Assembly: GCA_949297285.1 (NCBI GenBank)
Contig: CASFRL010000062.1
Span: forward strand, 1 to 35,802
Direction of reading: 5' to 3'
DNA: 35,802 nucleotides
Origin: an uncultured Bacteroidales bacterium
GTDB lineage: Bacteria > Bacteroidota > Bacteroidia > Bacteroidales > Coprobacteraceae
Shown piece by piece: positions 27,496-35,163 of the stretch; the first letter of the stretch is position 1; each line of letters starts with the position of its first letter. The notes beneath the pieces are model-generated. The model had not been told where the DNA came from. It saw only the letters and a list, made by a program, of their open reading frames with translations, and did not search any database. The position numbers and the translations under genes were made by a program.

Positions 27496-29409
27496 TTAGT
27501 CAGTTATTTTTACAGGAGCGATATATCCATCTTCGATCAGAGCGATATAGCTTAATAATGCTCCCCAGTGATAAAACCGATCGCTGCGACGGTGGCCTCC
27601 TTCGCCCGATACCGCATCATAATTTTCATATACCGATCGGTCTTTAAGCCAGCCTTTTAATAACAAAGCTTTCGATTTTTCGGCGATAGCCTTCCGCACC
27701 TCAGGCAACTCATAGTTTTGTATCCCCAAATATACCAGGAAGTTGAGTGGGGCCCAGATGCGTCCACGCCAATAATCATTATCTTTAAATGCCGGATCAT
27801 TGCGTGGTGTAGCCGGAATAATCCATTCTCCCCAAAATTCTTGGGGATTAAGCAGATGTTTTTTTATCATTTGTTCGGCTTGAGCTTGGGTCGGAACATT
27901 AGCCAGCATGGGATAGAAATTGGTCGGAGATATACGGACGTTCTTCTTCCCGGTATCAGTTCTCCGATTATAATAAATACCCTGTTCCCCGTCCCATAAT
28001 TTTTGTAGCTCTGTGCTATATTGTTTTGCCCTTTTCTGTAACTCTTTAGCGATCTTTTTATATCCCAATTCTTGGGCTATAAGCGTTAATAATTTACAAT
28101 CCATAATATAAAGACTCGATAAGCCTACATCATTTTGCAGAAGCATATGCTTTTCTGTGTCAAAAGGAACATTGTCAAACATATGCGAGTTGTCCAAGCC
28201 AGATTCCAGACATCCTCCATAATGGTTGTTAACGCTGCTATACTCATGGTTGCGATAAGTTACTCGGGTATAAGGAGACGAGCCCCAGCATAGCAATCCG
28301 TCGATATTTCGGTTTTTATCCCACCATCGGTTCCATTTAAGCAAATCCGGGAAGAGTAGTTCCAACAGCCATTTATCGCCATATTTTTTATATAAACTCC
28401 ATACGGCTAATGACCCCACAGGAGGTTGGGAACGATCTCTCGACTTATAGTCATTTCCTGAATAAAAGTTGGGGACGAATCCCGATTCGGTAATCGATTT
28501 GGTTATCTCGACAGCATTCGCGTACGCAAGTTCCCGATTCCCTGCCGAAAACATCATGGCTGCGAAATAAGAATCCCAGCAGAAAAGGACAAAGCCTCCA
28601 TAGTTAGGATTAGAGCTCCAGTTTATGTTCCAATCCCGGCTGACCGGAGTAATGACCCTGCGGATGGTCGGGTCATATATATTATCCCACGCAAGAACAT
28701 TTTGCATGGCATTATATACCTCATAATCTTTTCCGTATAGTTTTTTATTACTTTCGATAAAGTGATTTGCTGCTCTTTGCAGTTTATTTTGCGCATTTAT
28801 CCGATCAATATCCGATCCGCAGCAAATCGTAATCGGCTCTTTTGTCGAGAAAGTAATCTCATTCTTCTCACTTTTTATCCATTTCCCGAATGTTTGGCCT
28901 TTTATCTCTTGTTGCAGATTCCCGGGCCGGAATAAGAATTGCTGCCCGTTTACTTGTATTTTTACGTCGCGTTGCCATACACTTTTTAGGACGACAACAA
29001 CTTTCCCTTCGGGGTTATTCCCCTCCAAAGGCGTAATTCTGATAATGTTTTCCAGAGAGTCGGCAGAGCTTTCGATCCGTAATTTCTGATCGTTCCAACC
29101 GAGGGTTATATCTGTATATTTCCCGTCATAAGTATGCGGTCCGGCATGCAACAAACCACTCCCTATGGTAAAAGAGTTTTTGCGAGTCCCGTTTCCGTCG
29201 ATCACATGCAGGTCGATAGCTGCGCCGTAAGGAAGCAATACATGAGTAAGTGCGCTGCGGGTGTCCCAAGTATTCCATCCGGTAGACAATTGGTATTGCA
29301 GTTGCTCGTAATGTTGTTGAGGTGTTAAATTGTCGGTATCGGCATACGTATATATATGCCCAAAACATACTGCTGATACCAGCAGATAGTACTTCAAGTT
29401 TTTTTTCAT
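27496..29409 (-). CDS. Exported GH63-type glycoside hydrolase (alpha-glucosidase-like)
   Basis: Protein of 637 aa with an N-terminal signal peptide (about residues 1-23, ending at TYA), so probably periplasmic. It shows the (alpha/alpha)6-barrel motifs of GH63: FCWDSYFAAMM (276-286), PPVGSLAVWSLYKKYG (329-344), ESGLDNS (402-408) and YWRGRIWAPLNFLVYLG (546-562). Catalytic residues inferred by family pattern are Asp406 as acid and Glu595 in VYENYD as base. Relatives such as E. coli YgjK act on alpha-glucosides; the exact substrate here (kojibiosyl, nigerosyl, glucosylglycerate or other) is open. The gene lies 69 bp downstream of proB and could be read from the same transcript. Confidence 0.87.
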   Translation of the reverse strand: MKKNLKYYLLVSAVCFGHIYTYADTDNLTPQQHYEQLQYQLSTGWNTWDTRSALTHVLLPYGAAIDLHVIDGNGTRKNSFTIGSGLLHAGPHTYDGKYTDITLGWNDQKLRIESSADSLENIIRITPLEGNNPEGKVVVVLKSVWQRDVKIQVNGQQFLFRPGNLQQEIKGQTFGKWIKSEKNEITFSTKEPITICCGSDIDRINAQNKLQRAANHFIESNKKLYGKDYEVYNAMQNVLAWDNIYDPTIRRVITPVSRDWNINWSSNPNYGGFVLFCWDSYFAAMMFSAGNRELAYANAVEITKSITESGFVPNFYSGNDYKSRDRSQPPVGSLAVWSLYKKYGDKWLLELLFPDLLKWNRWWDKNRNIDGLLCWGSSPYTRVTYRNHEYSSVNNHYGGCLESGLDNSHMFDNVPFDTEKHMLLQNDVGLSSLYIMDCKLLTLIAQELGYKKIAKELQKRAKQYSTELQKLWDGEQGIYYNRRTDTGKKNVRISPTNFYPMLANVPTQAQAEQMIKKHLLNPQEFWGEWIIPATPRNDPAFKDNDYWRGRIWAPLNFLVYLGIQNYELPEVRKAIAEKSKALLLKGWLKDRSVYENYDAVSGEGGHRRSDRFYHWGALLSYIALIEDGYIAPVKITD

Positions 29410-29478
29410 GGGTGTGTTATTGTGTATTGTGTGTAATATATTGTTGCTTAAGGTCGTTTCATAAATGTTTTATTGCGG

Positions 29479-30564
29479 TTAGTCTAAATATAAATAGTCA
29501 TAGTGTATAAGCGGACGTGCGCCCTGTTTCCCGATGAGGGAACGAGCCTTTTCGCTATTGTATCCGATACGGCCTACACCGATTTGGTTACCTTCGTGAT
29601 CAAAGATGCGAACGATATCGTCCTTTTCAAAATCTCCTTCGATGCGGGTTACCCCGATCGGTAACAGACTTGCAGCCTGATGCGACATCAATGTCTCTTG
29701 GGCGCAAGCATTGATGTGTATTTCTCCTTTGGCAAAACCTTCAGAGTGGGCAATCCATTTTTTTATGCTCGATGCCGGTTTCTCTGCCGGTAAGAACCGG
29801 GTACATACCGTATCGCTGTTTTCCCGTAACACATCCGGGAGGATATTATCTTTTTTACCATTGGCGATAATAACCATAATTCCTTCATCGGCAACTTTCC
29901 TTGCAATGTTGCATTTGGTCAACATACCCCCTCTTCCAAAAGAGGATTTTTTCGTTTGGATATATTCCGATAAATCTTGTTGCCGATTTCCGGCAATTTC
30001 TGTAATAACACGACTTTGGGGATTTTCGGGATCTCCGTCATAAATACCGTCGATATTGCTGAGAATAATCAACGCTTCCATATTCATCATAGAAGCGATC
30101 AATCCCGAGAGTTCATCATTATCGGTAAACATCAGTTCTGTAACAGATATTGTGTCGTTCTCATTGACAATAGGAATGACCCCGTTCTCGATCATTACTT
30201 CCATGCAATGCCTTTGGTTAAGATAATGTTGCCGCGTAGCAAAATTCTCTTTCATGGTCAACACCTGACCGCAAGCAATACCTTGTTCTCTGAAAAGTTC
30301 AAAATAGCGATTTATCAGTTTTGCCTGGCCTACGGCCGAGAACAATTGCCGTGCCGATACAGCATCCAGTTTGCGGTGCTGTTTCAGTTCGCTGCGTCCC
30401 GAAGCGACGGCCCCCGAAGAGATGAGAACAATCTCCATGCCGGCTTTATGCAACTCGGCTATTTGATCTACTAACGCCGACATTCGGGTTATATCGAGTG
30501 TCCCGTCTTTTCGGGTTAGTACGTTACTACCAATTTTAACGGCGATTCGTTTATATTGAAACAT
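29479..30564 (-). CDS. proB: Glutamate 5-kinase (ProB)
   Basis: First enzyme of proline synthesis, phosphorylating L-glutamate to gamma-glutamyl phosphate with ATP; 361 aa. The amino-acid kinase domain covers about residues 4-255, with VKIGSNVLTRKDG at the N-terminus, LISSGAVASGR, the glutamate-site motif NENDTIS, and KKSSFGRGGMLTK. A PUA domain (about 275-355) follows, as in E. coli ProB. The usual partner proA is not in the window. ATG at 30564 lies 20 bp after the DUF695 gene, so proB is probably co-transcribed with it. Confidence 0.96.
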   Translation of the reverse strand: MFQYKRIAVKIGSNVLTRKDGTLDITRMSALVDQIAELHKAGMEIVLISSGAVASGRSELKQHRKLDAVSARQLFSAVGQAKLINRYFELFREQGIACGQVLTMKENFATRQHYLNQRHCMEVMIENGVIPIVNENDTISVTELMFTDNDELSGLIASMMNMEALIILSNIDGIYDGDPENPQSRVITEIAGNRQQDLSEYIQTKKSSFGRGGMLTKCNIARKVADEGIMVIIANGKKDNILPDVLRENSDTVCTRFLPAEKPASSIKKWIAHSEGFAKGEIHINACAQETLMSHQAASLLPIGVTRIEGDFEKDDIVRIFDHEGNQIGVGRIGYNSEKARSLIGKQGARPLIHYDYLYLD

Positions 30565-30584
30565 AAAATAAGAACGATAATTGT

Positions 30585-31013
30585 TTAACGACTGATTCCG
30601 AATCTTTCAAGCATCTGTTTATAATCCGACCAATCGGGGTCAGCAGAGGCGCCTATCCGTATGGGAAGAGCCGGCAATCGGCCCAATAACTCATTTACCC
30701 TGTCCGAAAATGGTTCCAATTTTTGAGTATAATAGACATATAGGGCCTGTTTCCCTCCTACATGGATAGCTGTCAGAATTGCGATCTTCGATTTTTCGAG
30801 CGATTCTGTCAGCAGGTTCATGATTCGGTCTATTACCTCAGTTTCATCGGCAGACGGCATGCCATCTTTCTCTCCGCGGTATTCCCATTGTATTTCTACC
30901 CGTGTAAGAAATGTTTCCGAGGCATGATCATCCCGGGCAAACATTCGCCCCCGGGTAATGATCTTTCCTCTATCCGATTCCGATTCTCCGGCAAACCATT
31001 CATTGCTGAACAT
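30585..31013 (-). CDS. DUF695-domain protein
   Basis: Small soluble protein of 142 aa of unknown function. The chain matches the DUF695 pattern: an early strand with VEIQWEY, a MPSADETEVIDRIMNLL helix, a KSKIAILTAIHVGGKQALYVYY hairpin, and a terminal DWSDYKQML. An open frame extends upstream to 31100, but that would run into the acyl-CoA synthetase gene; ATG at 31013 (MFSNEWFAGE) leaves a 10-bp gap and fits the family N-terminus. It lies between the acyl-CoA synthetase gene and proB. No catalytic motif is visible. Confidence 0.82.
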   Translation of the reverse strand: MFSNEWFAGESESDRGKIITRGRMFARDDHASETFLTRVEIQWEYRGEKDGMPSADETEVIDRIMNLLTESLEKSKIAILTAIHVGGKQALYVYYTQKLEPFSDRVNELLGRLPALPIRIGASADPDWSDYKQMLERFGISR

Positions 31014-31023
31014 GAATATATAC

Positions 31024-32682
31024 TTATTTATTATGGTCTTTGTCCCGTATTTCAACCCGGCGAATTTTACCGCTGATCGTTTTCGGCAACTCTTCAACAA
31101 ACTCTACGATTCGTGGGTATTTATAAGGAGCCGTAACATGTTTTACATGATCCTGTATCTCTTTAATCAACTCTTCTCCGGCACGGTCTTTATAATCTTT
31201 TGCCAATACGATGGTTGCTTTTACCACTTGTCCTCTAATTTCATCGGGCACTCCGGTAATGGCGCATTCTACGACAGCCGGATGAGTCATCAAGGCACTT
31301 TCCACTTCAAACGGTCCGATACGGTATCCTGACGATTTGATAACGTCATCGGCACGTCCTACAAACCAATAATACCCGTCTTCATCGCGCCAAGCGACAT
31401 CTCCGGTATAGTAGATATTGTCATGATAAGCCTCTTTCGTTTTTTCAGGATCACGGTAATACTCTTTAAAAAGACCCAGCGGTTTCCCTTTTTCGGTGCG
31501 GATAACAATCTGCCCTTGTTCCCCGTCTTCGGCCCATCGACCGTCATTGGTCAACAGGTCGATGTCGTATTGTGGGTTGCGTATGCCCATAGAACCGGGT
31601 TTGGGTTCTACCCAAGGGTAAGTTGCGACGGTCAGTGTCGTTTCGGTTTGTCCGAAACCCTCCATCAGTTTGATGCCCGTAATACGATAAAACTCTTCAT
31701 AGACTTTCGGATTCAGAGCCTCTCCGGCAATCGTACAGTATTTCAAAGACGAAATGTCGAATTTGCTCAAATCTTCCCGTATCAGGAATCTGAATACGGT
31801 AGGAGGAGCACAGAATGAAGTAATGTGGTATTTTTCTATCATACCCAATACATCTGCCGGAGTAAATTTGTCAAAGTCGTAAACAAACACATTCGCTCCG
31901 GCAATCCATTGTCCATATAATTTCCCCCAAACGGCTTTTCCCCAGCCGGTATCGGCCAGTGTGAGGTGCAGACTTTCTTCATTTAAGTTGTGCCAAAAAC
32001 TCCCTGTAATGATATGTCCGAGCGGATATGTAAAGTCGTGGGCAACCATTTTGGGATTTCCGGTTGTTCCGGATGTAAAATAAAGAAGCGACGTATCGTC
32101 GTTTGTATTGACAAACGGTGGGCGGGAAAAAGGCGCTGCCGATTCAATACCTGCATGGAAATCTTCCCATCCTTTCGGGACAACAGGCCCTACCGAGACA
32201 CAGTGCTGTAAAGACGGAGAATCGGCCAATGAACGTTCTACATGTCCTGTAACAATATCCTCTCCGACGGCTACGATCATCTTTATATCGGCCGCATTGC
32301 AGCGGTATATAATATCTTTTTCGGTGAGAAGATGCGTTGCCGGAATACATACGGCTCCTAATTTATGTAGAGCGATGATCGAAAACCAAAATTCGAATCT
32401 TCGTTTTAGAATAAGCATGACCATGTCTCCGTGTCCGATCCCCAGTGATTGGAAATATGATGCCGTTTTATCGCTTTCTCTCTTTATGTCGGCAAATGTA
32501 AAATCGATATGTTCACCCTTGTCGTTTGTCCAGCAAAGAGCTTTTTTATTGGGGGCAATACGGGCCCATTCGTCAACAACATCATACCCGAAATTGAAAT
32601 TCTCGGGAATGTTCACCTTAAAATTTTTCATAAAATCCTCTTGTGACGAAAAAGAGGTCTGTTTCAGAAATCTTTCTAACAT
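31024..32682 (-). CDS. AMP-forming acyl-CoA synthetase (acetyl/medium-chain type)
   Basis: Adenylate-forming ligase of 552 aa that activates a carboxylic acid to acyl-AMP and then acyl-CoA. Motifs in order: phosphate loop YFTSGTTGNPK (201-211), GFGQTET (342-348), YYTGD (424-428), GRADDVIKSSGYRIGPFEVE (442-461) and the catalytic Lys539 in SGKIRR. The length and motif wording resemble acetyl-/medium-chain acyl-CoA synthetases rather than long-chain FadD. The substrate is not determined. It lies 24 bp downstream of the XRE-cupin regulator gene, a pairing I recognise as common in Bacteroidales, which suggests the regulator senses the acid or acyl-CoA. Confidence 0.92.
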   Translation of the reverse strand: MLERFLKQTSFSSQEDFMKNFKVNIPENFNFGYDVVDEWARIAPNKKALCWTNDKGEHIDFTFADIKRESDKTASYFQSLGIGHGDMVMLILKRRFEFWFSIIALHKLGAVCIPATHLLTEKDIIYRCNAADIKMIVAVGEDIVTGHVERSLADSPSLQHCVSVGPVVPKGWEDFHAGIESAAPFSRPPFVNTNDDTSLLYFTSGTTGNPKMVAHDFTYPLGHIITGSFWHNLNEESLHLTLADTGWGKAVWGKLYGQWIAGANVFVYDFDKFTPADVLGMIEKYHITSFCAPPTVFRFLIREDLSKFDISSLKYCTIAGEALNPKVYEEFYRITGIKLMEGFGQTETTLTVATYPWVEPKPGSMGIRNPQYDIDLLTNDGRWAEDGEQGQIVIRTEKGKPLGLFKEYYRDPEKTKEAYHDNIYYTGDVAWRDEDGYYWFVGRADDVIKSSGYRIGPFEVESALMTHPAVVECAITGVPDEIRGQVVKATIVLAKDYKDRAGEELIKEIQDHVKHVTAPYKYPRIVEFVEELPKTISGKIRRVEIRDKDHNK

Positions 32683-32706
32683 ATTCGTAACAAAATAAGA
32701 CCTTAA

Positions 32707-33261
32707 TTAGATGATTATGGCAAGAAATTGAACACGCTTTCCGTCAAGAGCCTTCATGCCGTGTGGCCGGTTTGCGTCGAAATAGATGCTGTCGCCTTCG
32801 TTGAGAAACATTTGCTTGTCTCCGATTTGCAGCATCATGTGCCCTTCGATTATGAGGTTGAACTCTTGTCCCGGATGGCTGTTTAGATGCACGGGGGCAG
32901 CTTCGTTTCCCGGTTCTACCGTAACGATAAAAGGATCGGCCTTACGATTCATGAATCCTGCGGCTAAAGATTGGTATTTGTAGGCTTTGGTTCTCTCCAC
33001 AGCTGCACCTTTTCCTTTGCGGGTTAAGAAATAGGCGTTCATACGAGGTTCGTCACCGAACATCAATGCCGATAAGTCAATGCCATAATGTAAACTGATC
33101 TGGTGTAATATACTGACCGGGATATCATGTTCTCCCGATTCTAATGTGATATATTCTTCTTCAGAAATGCCGCAAACCTGAGCAACATCTTGAGTTGTCA
33201 AGTCGAGTACGTCTCGCAGGCCTTTCAACCGGATTGCGATTTGTTTTATCTGTTCATCCAT
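32707..33261 (-). CDS. XRE-family regulator with C-terminal cupin domain
   Basis: Transcriptional regulator of 184 aa. A helix-turn-helix of the Cro/CI type covers about residues 8-65 (LTTQDVAQVCGISEEEYITLE). A cupin covers about 110-182 and keeps the pattern HLNSHPGQEFNLIIEG then GDSIYFDANRPHGMKAL, with histidines able to hold a metal or small ligand. It is the first gene of an operon with the acyl-CoA synthetase, DUF695 protein and ProB. A good -7/-33 promoter precedes it. Self-regulation and control of the synthetase are likely but inferred. Confidence 0.92.
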   Translation of the reverse strand: MDEQIKQIAIRLKGLRDVLDLTTQDVAQVCGISEEEYITLESGEHDIPVSILHQISLHYGIDLSALMFGDEPRMNAYFLTRKGKGAAVERTKAYKYQSLAAGFMNRKADPFIVTVEPGNEAAPVHLNSHPGQEFNLIIEGHMMLQIGDKQMFLNEGDSIYFDANRPHGMKALDGKRVQFLAIII

Positions 33262-33283
33262 AATTTTAGGTGTTTTACTTGTG

Positions 33284-33313
33284 CAAAGTTAAAGAAAAGG
33301 TCGGTAATAGCAA
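33284..33313 (-). promoter_or_regulatory. Promoter of the XRE-cupin operon
   Basis: On the minus strand TAACTTTG (33284-33291) matches TAnnTTTG exactly and TTG (33311-33313) lies 19 bp upstream. The predicted start is near 33277, about 16 nt before the ATG at 33261. Confidence 0.75.
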
Positions 33314-33392
33314 TAAAATGATATCGAAATAACAAGAATACTTTTATTTTGTTATATAAATCCGTGTATAGAAAGTAAATAATAACTATCTG

Positions 33393-33416
33393 CCGACAGT
33401 ATTGTCATACTATCGG
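33393..33416 (-). terminator. Hairpin after the HMA-domain gene, possible terminator
   Basis: CCGACAGTAT (33393-33402) and ATACTATCGG (33407-33416) pair with one mismatch around a 4-nt loop, 24 bp after the stop codon of the minus-strand HMA gene. The following minus-strand sequence is T-rich but not a clean T-run, so its role is uncertain. Confidence 0.45.
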
Positions 33417-33439
33417 AAAACGAGATAAAGATAAACCTT

Positions 33440-33649
33440 TCAATCGATCTTCTCGGCCTTGAATCCGGCTTCATTTACCGCTTTTATAATTGCGTTGTCC
33501 GGCAGGTCGGAGGTTACAGTCAAGGTCTTTTCAAGACTGTTCAGGTCGATATTCCATTGTTCACGCGATAAAACCTTGCAAAGAGATTCTCCTATTTTGG
33601 CAACACATCCTCCGCACTTGGCATTTGTCTTAAATCGGCTTGTTTTCAT
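33440..33649 (-). CDS. Heavy-metal-associated (HMA) domain protein, CopZ-like chaperone
   Basis: Single ferredoxin-like HMA domain of 69 aa, probably a cytosolic copper or other soft-metal carrier. The metal site is Cys12 and Cys15 in NAKCGGCVAKIG, close to the usual MxCxxC motif but with Ala-Lys in front of the first Cys in place of Met-x. The final segment AIIKAVNEAGFKAEKI is typical. No P-type ATPase or regulator for metal export is adjacent in this window. It is preceded by two promoter-bearing tandem repeats and followed by a hairpin, so it is most likely a single-gene unit. Confidence 0.88.
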   Translation of the reverse strand: MKTSRFKTNAKCGGCVAKIGESLCKVLSREQWNIDLNSLEKTLTVTSDLPDNAIIKAVNEAGFKAEKID

Positions 33650-33679
33650 TTTTTTCTTTTCTATGATTTTTTGATTCTA

Positions 33680-33710
33680 CAAATATAGTGCAAGGCGAGT
33701 GCAGAGACAA
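33680..33710 (-). promoter_or_regulatory. Promoter of the HMA-domain gene (repeat copy 1)
   Basis: TATATTTG (33680-33687, minus strand) is a full -7 box match, with TTG (33708-33710) 20 bp upstream. The predicted start is near 33673, about 24 nt before the ATG at 33649. Confidence 0.75.
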
Positions 33711-33764
33711 AACGAAAACAACGTTTTCAAGTTTAGGCACTGCCGAGCCGCATCCTATATTCTA

Positions 33765-33796
33765 CAAATATAGCAAAAGGCGAGAGCAGAGGCAAA
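33765..33796 (-). promoter_or_regulatory. Second, upstream promoter of the HMA-domain gene (repeat copy 2)
   Basis: The second repeat copy has the same -7 box TATATTTG (33765-33772, minus strand) and TTTG (33793-33796) 20 bp upstream. It would start about 109 nt before the ATG. Whether both promoters are active cannot be judged from sequence. Confidence 0.6.
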
Positions 33797-33876
33797 GCGA
33801 AAACAAATTTTTTAGAATTTGGCTTTGTCGGATCGTTTCCGTTATCTGTATGGTTTGAAGAAGTGATTGTATAGAA

Positions 33877-33907
33877 AAAGAGGAAATCCCGCAACGGAAC
33901 TTCCTCT
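33877..33907 (-). terminator. Terminator of the Sus-like operon
   Basis: On the minus strand AGAGGAA (33901-33907) pairs with TTCCTCT (33879-33885), with an inner CCG/CGG pair, followed by TTTTTCTAT. It lies just after the stop codon of the 323-aa lipoprotein gene. Confidence 0.8.
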
Positions 33908-33928
33908 CTCTCAAATTAACTAAAATGA

Positions 33929-34900
33929 TTATTGAACTCGTTTGAAGGTATAACGCAACGGATAATAATACATTGCCGGTTCGTCTTCTGTTGCATAATC
34001 TTTCATCATTTCATAGTCTTCGACAAGGAAATCTGTCGGCTCGTACGAATAGATGAACATTTCGAGAACATCCTCGCCATTTTCGCCCTCGACTACGGCA
34101 AATCCGACGCGGGAATCTTTGATTGTTGAACTGGTTGCCGAGAAATTGGCATTGATATTATCCAGAATAAATACGGCGACATTTCTTTGGATGGTATAAT
34201 TATCTGCGAAACGGAATATCTTTTCTCCTACATATTGCAGACTGCTGTTGCCGACAAAGTAGTTTTTCAAATCACTCTTCAAGTTTACTTCGATGCCTTG
34301 GTCGCTGATGGTAATTTGATCTTCGGTCGATACTTGCGGGAAGATAGTGATATCATACATCATTCCGTAATAATCTTTGTTGTCCCAAGTGCAGTTGCTC
34401 CATGTACCTTTTATTACTTCGATGGTTTCTCCGGCAATTTTGATCGTAACCGATTCGTTGTTTCCCAAGAAGAAGTGTTCGGTATCGTTTTCGGGTTTCT
34501 GAATTTTCAGTACGATGACATCTTTACCCTCTTCTTTTTGTAACAGTTTCAGTTTGAGAGTCCCTTTTGAAGAGCCTTTGGCTACGGTAAGCGCTTTCTC
34601 TCCGTCGAATTCGAAGTGCGTACCTTCTACGGCCGTAGAGGTTTCATCTACAACGATCGGGAATACAATATCTTTCGGAGTGGTGAAAGATTGGGTCGAA
34701 TTTTCTTTTTGCAACAGAGAAATTTCTACGGTTGCCGTTTCGAACATTGTTGCGTTGTCGTATGAAAACGAGTAGATGACATCTTCTGTCAATTCTGTAC
34801 TTACATCGTCGAATGTGTCTTGGTCTTTTTCATCTTCTGTACAGGCTGCCATGCCTAAAGACAACAGTAAGGCAGCCATAGCATACACCATTTTTTTCAT
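33929..34900 (-). CDS. Surface/periplasmic lipoprotein of a Sus-like locus, Calx-beta-like domain
   Basis: Lipoprotein of 323 aa. A signal peptide with the lipobox LGMAAC puts the lipid-bearing Cys at residue 20, followed by an acidic stretch (TEDEKDQDTFDD), which in Bacteroidota often goes with surface export. Residues about 50-155 look like a beta-sandwich repeat (FPIVVDETSTAVEGTHFEF, then LTVAKGSSKGTLKLKLLQ), similar to the Calx-beta-like domains of SusD-associated lipoproteins such as DUF4843. The C-terminal half is not recognised. It is the last gene of the SusD operon. A role in ligand capture is inferred from context only. Confidence 0.8.
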   Translation of the reverse strand: MKKMVYAMAALLLSLGMAACTEDEKDQDTFDDVSTELTEDVIYSFSYDNATMFETATVEISLLQKENSTQSFTTPKDIVFPIVVDETSTAVEGTHFEFDGEKALTVAKGSSKGTLKLKLLQKEEGKDVIVLKIQKPENDTEHFFLGNNESVTIKIAGETIEVIKGTWSNCTWDNKDYYGMMYDITIFPQVSTEDQITISDQGIEVNLKSDLKNYFVGNSSLQYVGEKIFRFADNYTIQRNVAVFILDNINANFSATSSTIKDSRVGFAVVEGENGEDVLEMFIYSYEPTDFLVEDYEMMKDYATEDEPAMYYYPLRYTFKRVQ

Positions 34901-34944
34901 TTTTGTCTGTTTTTAAGTTGATAATTATTAGTTGTAAAGATTGT

Positions 34945-35151
34945 TTAATAACCTACATTGTTTTTATACTCCTCTTTTATCGCTTCATATTCGGCCCTTT
35001 CAGCAGAGGTCATTTCTGTGGTCGGAAAGTAGAAGTAAGCGTTGTTGCTGTCTACGCGGGGAGCCTCGTCCTCATACTCGTTGCATCCTGAGAATATGGC
35101 CGGGATAGAAAGAACGGCCAGTATGCATATTGTTTTGTATATCGATTTCAT
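34945..35151 (-). CDS. Very short lipoprotein between susD and a larger lipoprotein gene
   Basis: Predicted lipoprotein of 68 aa. The signal peptide MKSIYKTICILAVLSIPAIF is followed by lipobox Cys at residue 23 (IFSGC) and an acidic start (NEYEDEAPRVD). The mature part is only ~46 residues, ending in a charged helix (TSAERAEYEAIKEEYKNN). It lies 12 bp after susD and 44 bp before the 323-aa lipoprotein gene, so it is likely translated. The NAYFYFP segment resembles the start of larger SusD-linked lipoproteins, so this may be a shortened relative; no continuing frame was found downstream. I do not know its function. Confidence 0.68.
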   Translation of the reverse strand: MKSIYKTICILAVLSIPAIFSGCNEYEDEAPRVDSNNAYFYFPTTEMTSAERAEYEAIKEEYKNNVGY

Positions 35152-35163
35152 AATCCTTCTTTT

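Larger units (their letters stand above)
33674..33843 (-). repeat. Two tandem 85-bp repeats carrying promoters
   Basis: Two imperfect copies at 33674-33758 and 33759-33843. Both start with ATTCTACAAATATAG and share AAGGCGAG(T/A)GCAGAG, then CAAA(A/G)CGAAAACAA, and a diverged tail. Read on the minus strand, each holds TATATTTG with an upstream TTTG at 20 bp, a full Bacteroidota promoter. Similar segments are, to my knowledge, scattered widely upstream of genes in Bacteroidales. Each copy can also fold partly on itself (GAAAAC with GTTTTC in copy 1). Confidence 0.75.

Noticed and set aside
34901..34944. A frameshift joining the 68-aa and 323-aa lipoproteins
   Set aside because: The larger protein has its own complete signal peptide and lipobox, and the 44-bp gap has no coding continuation, so these are two genes.
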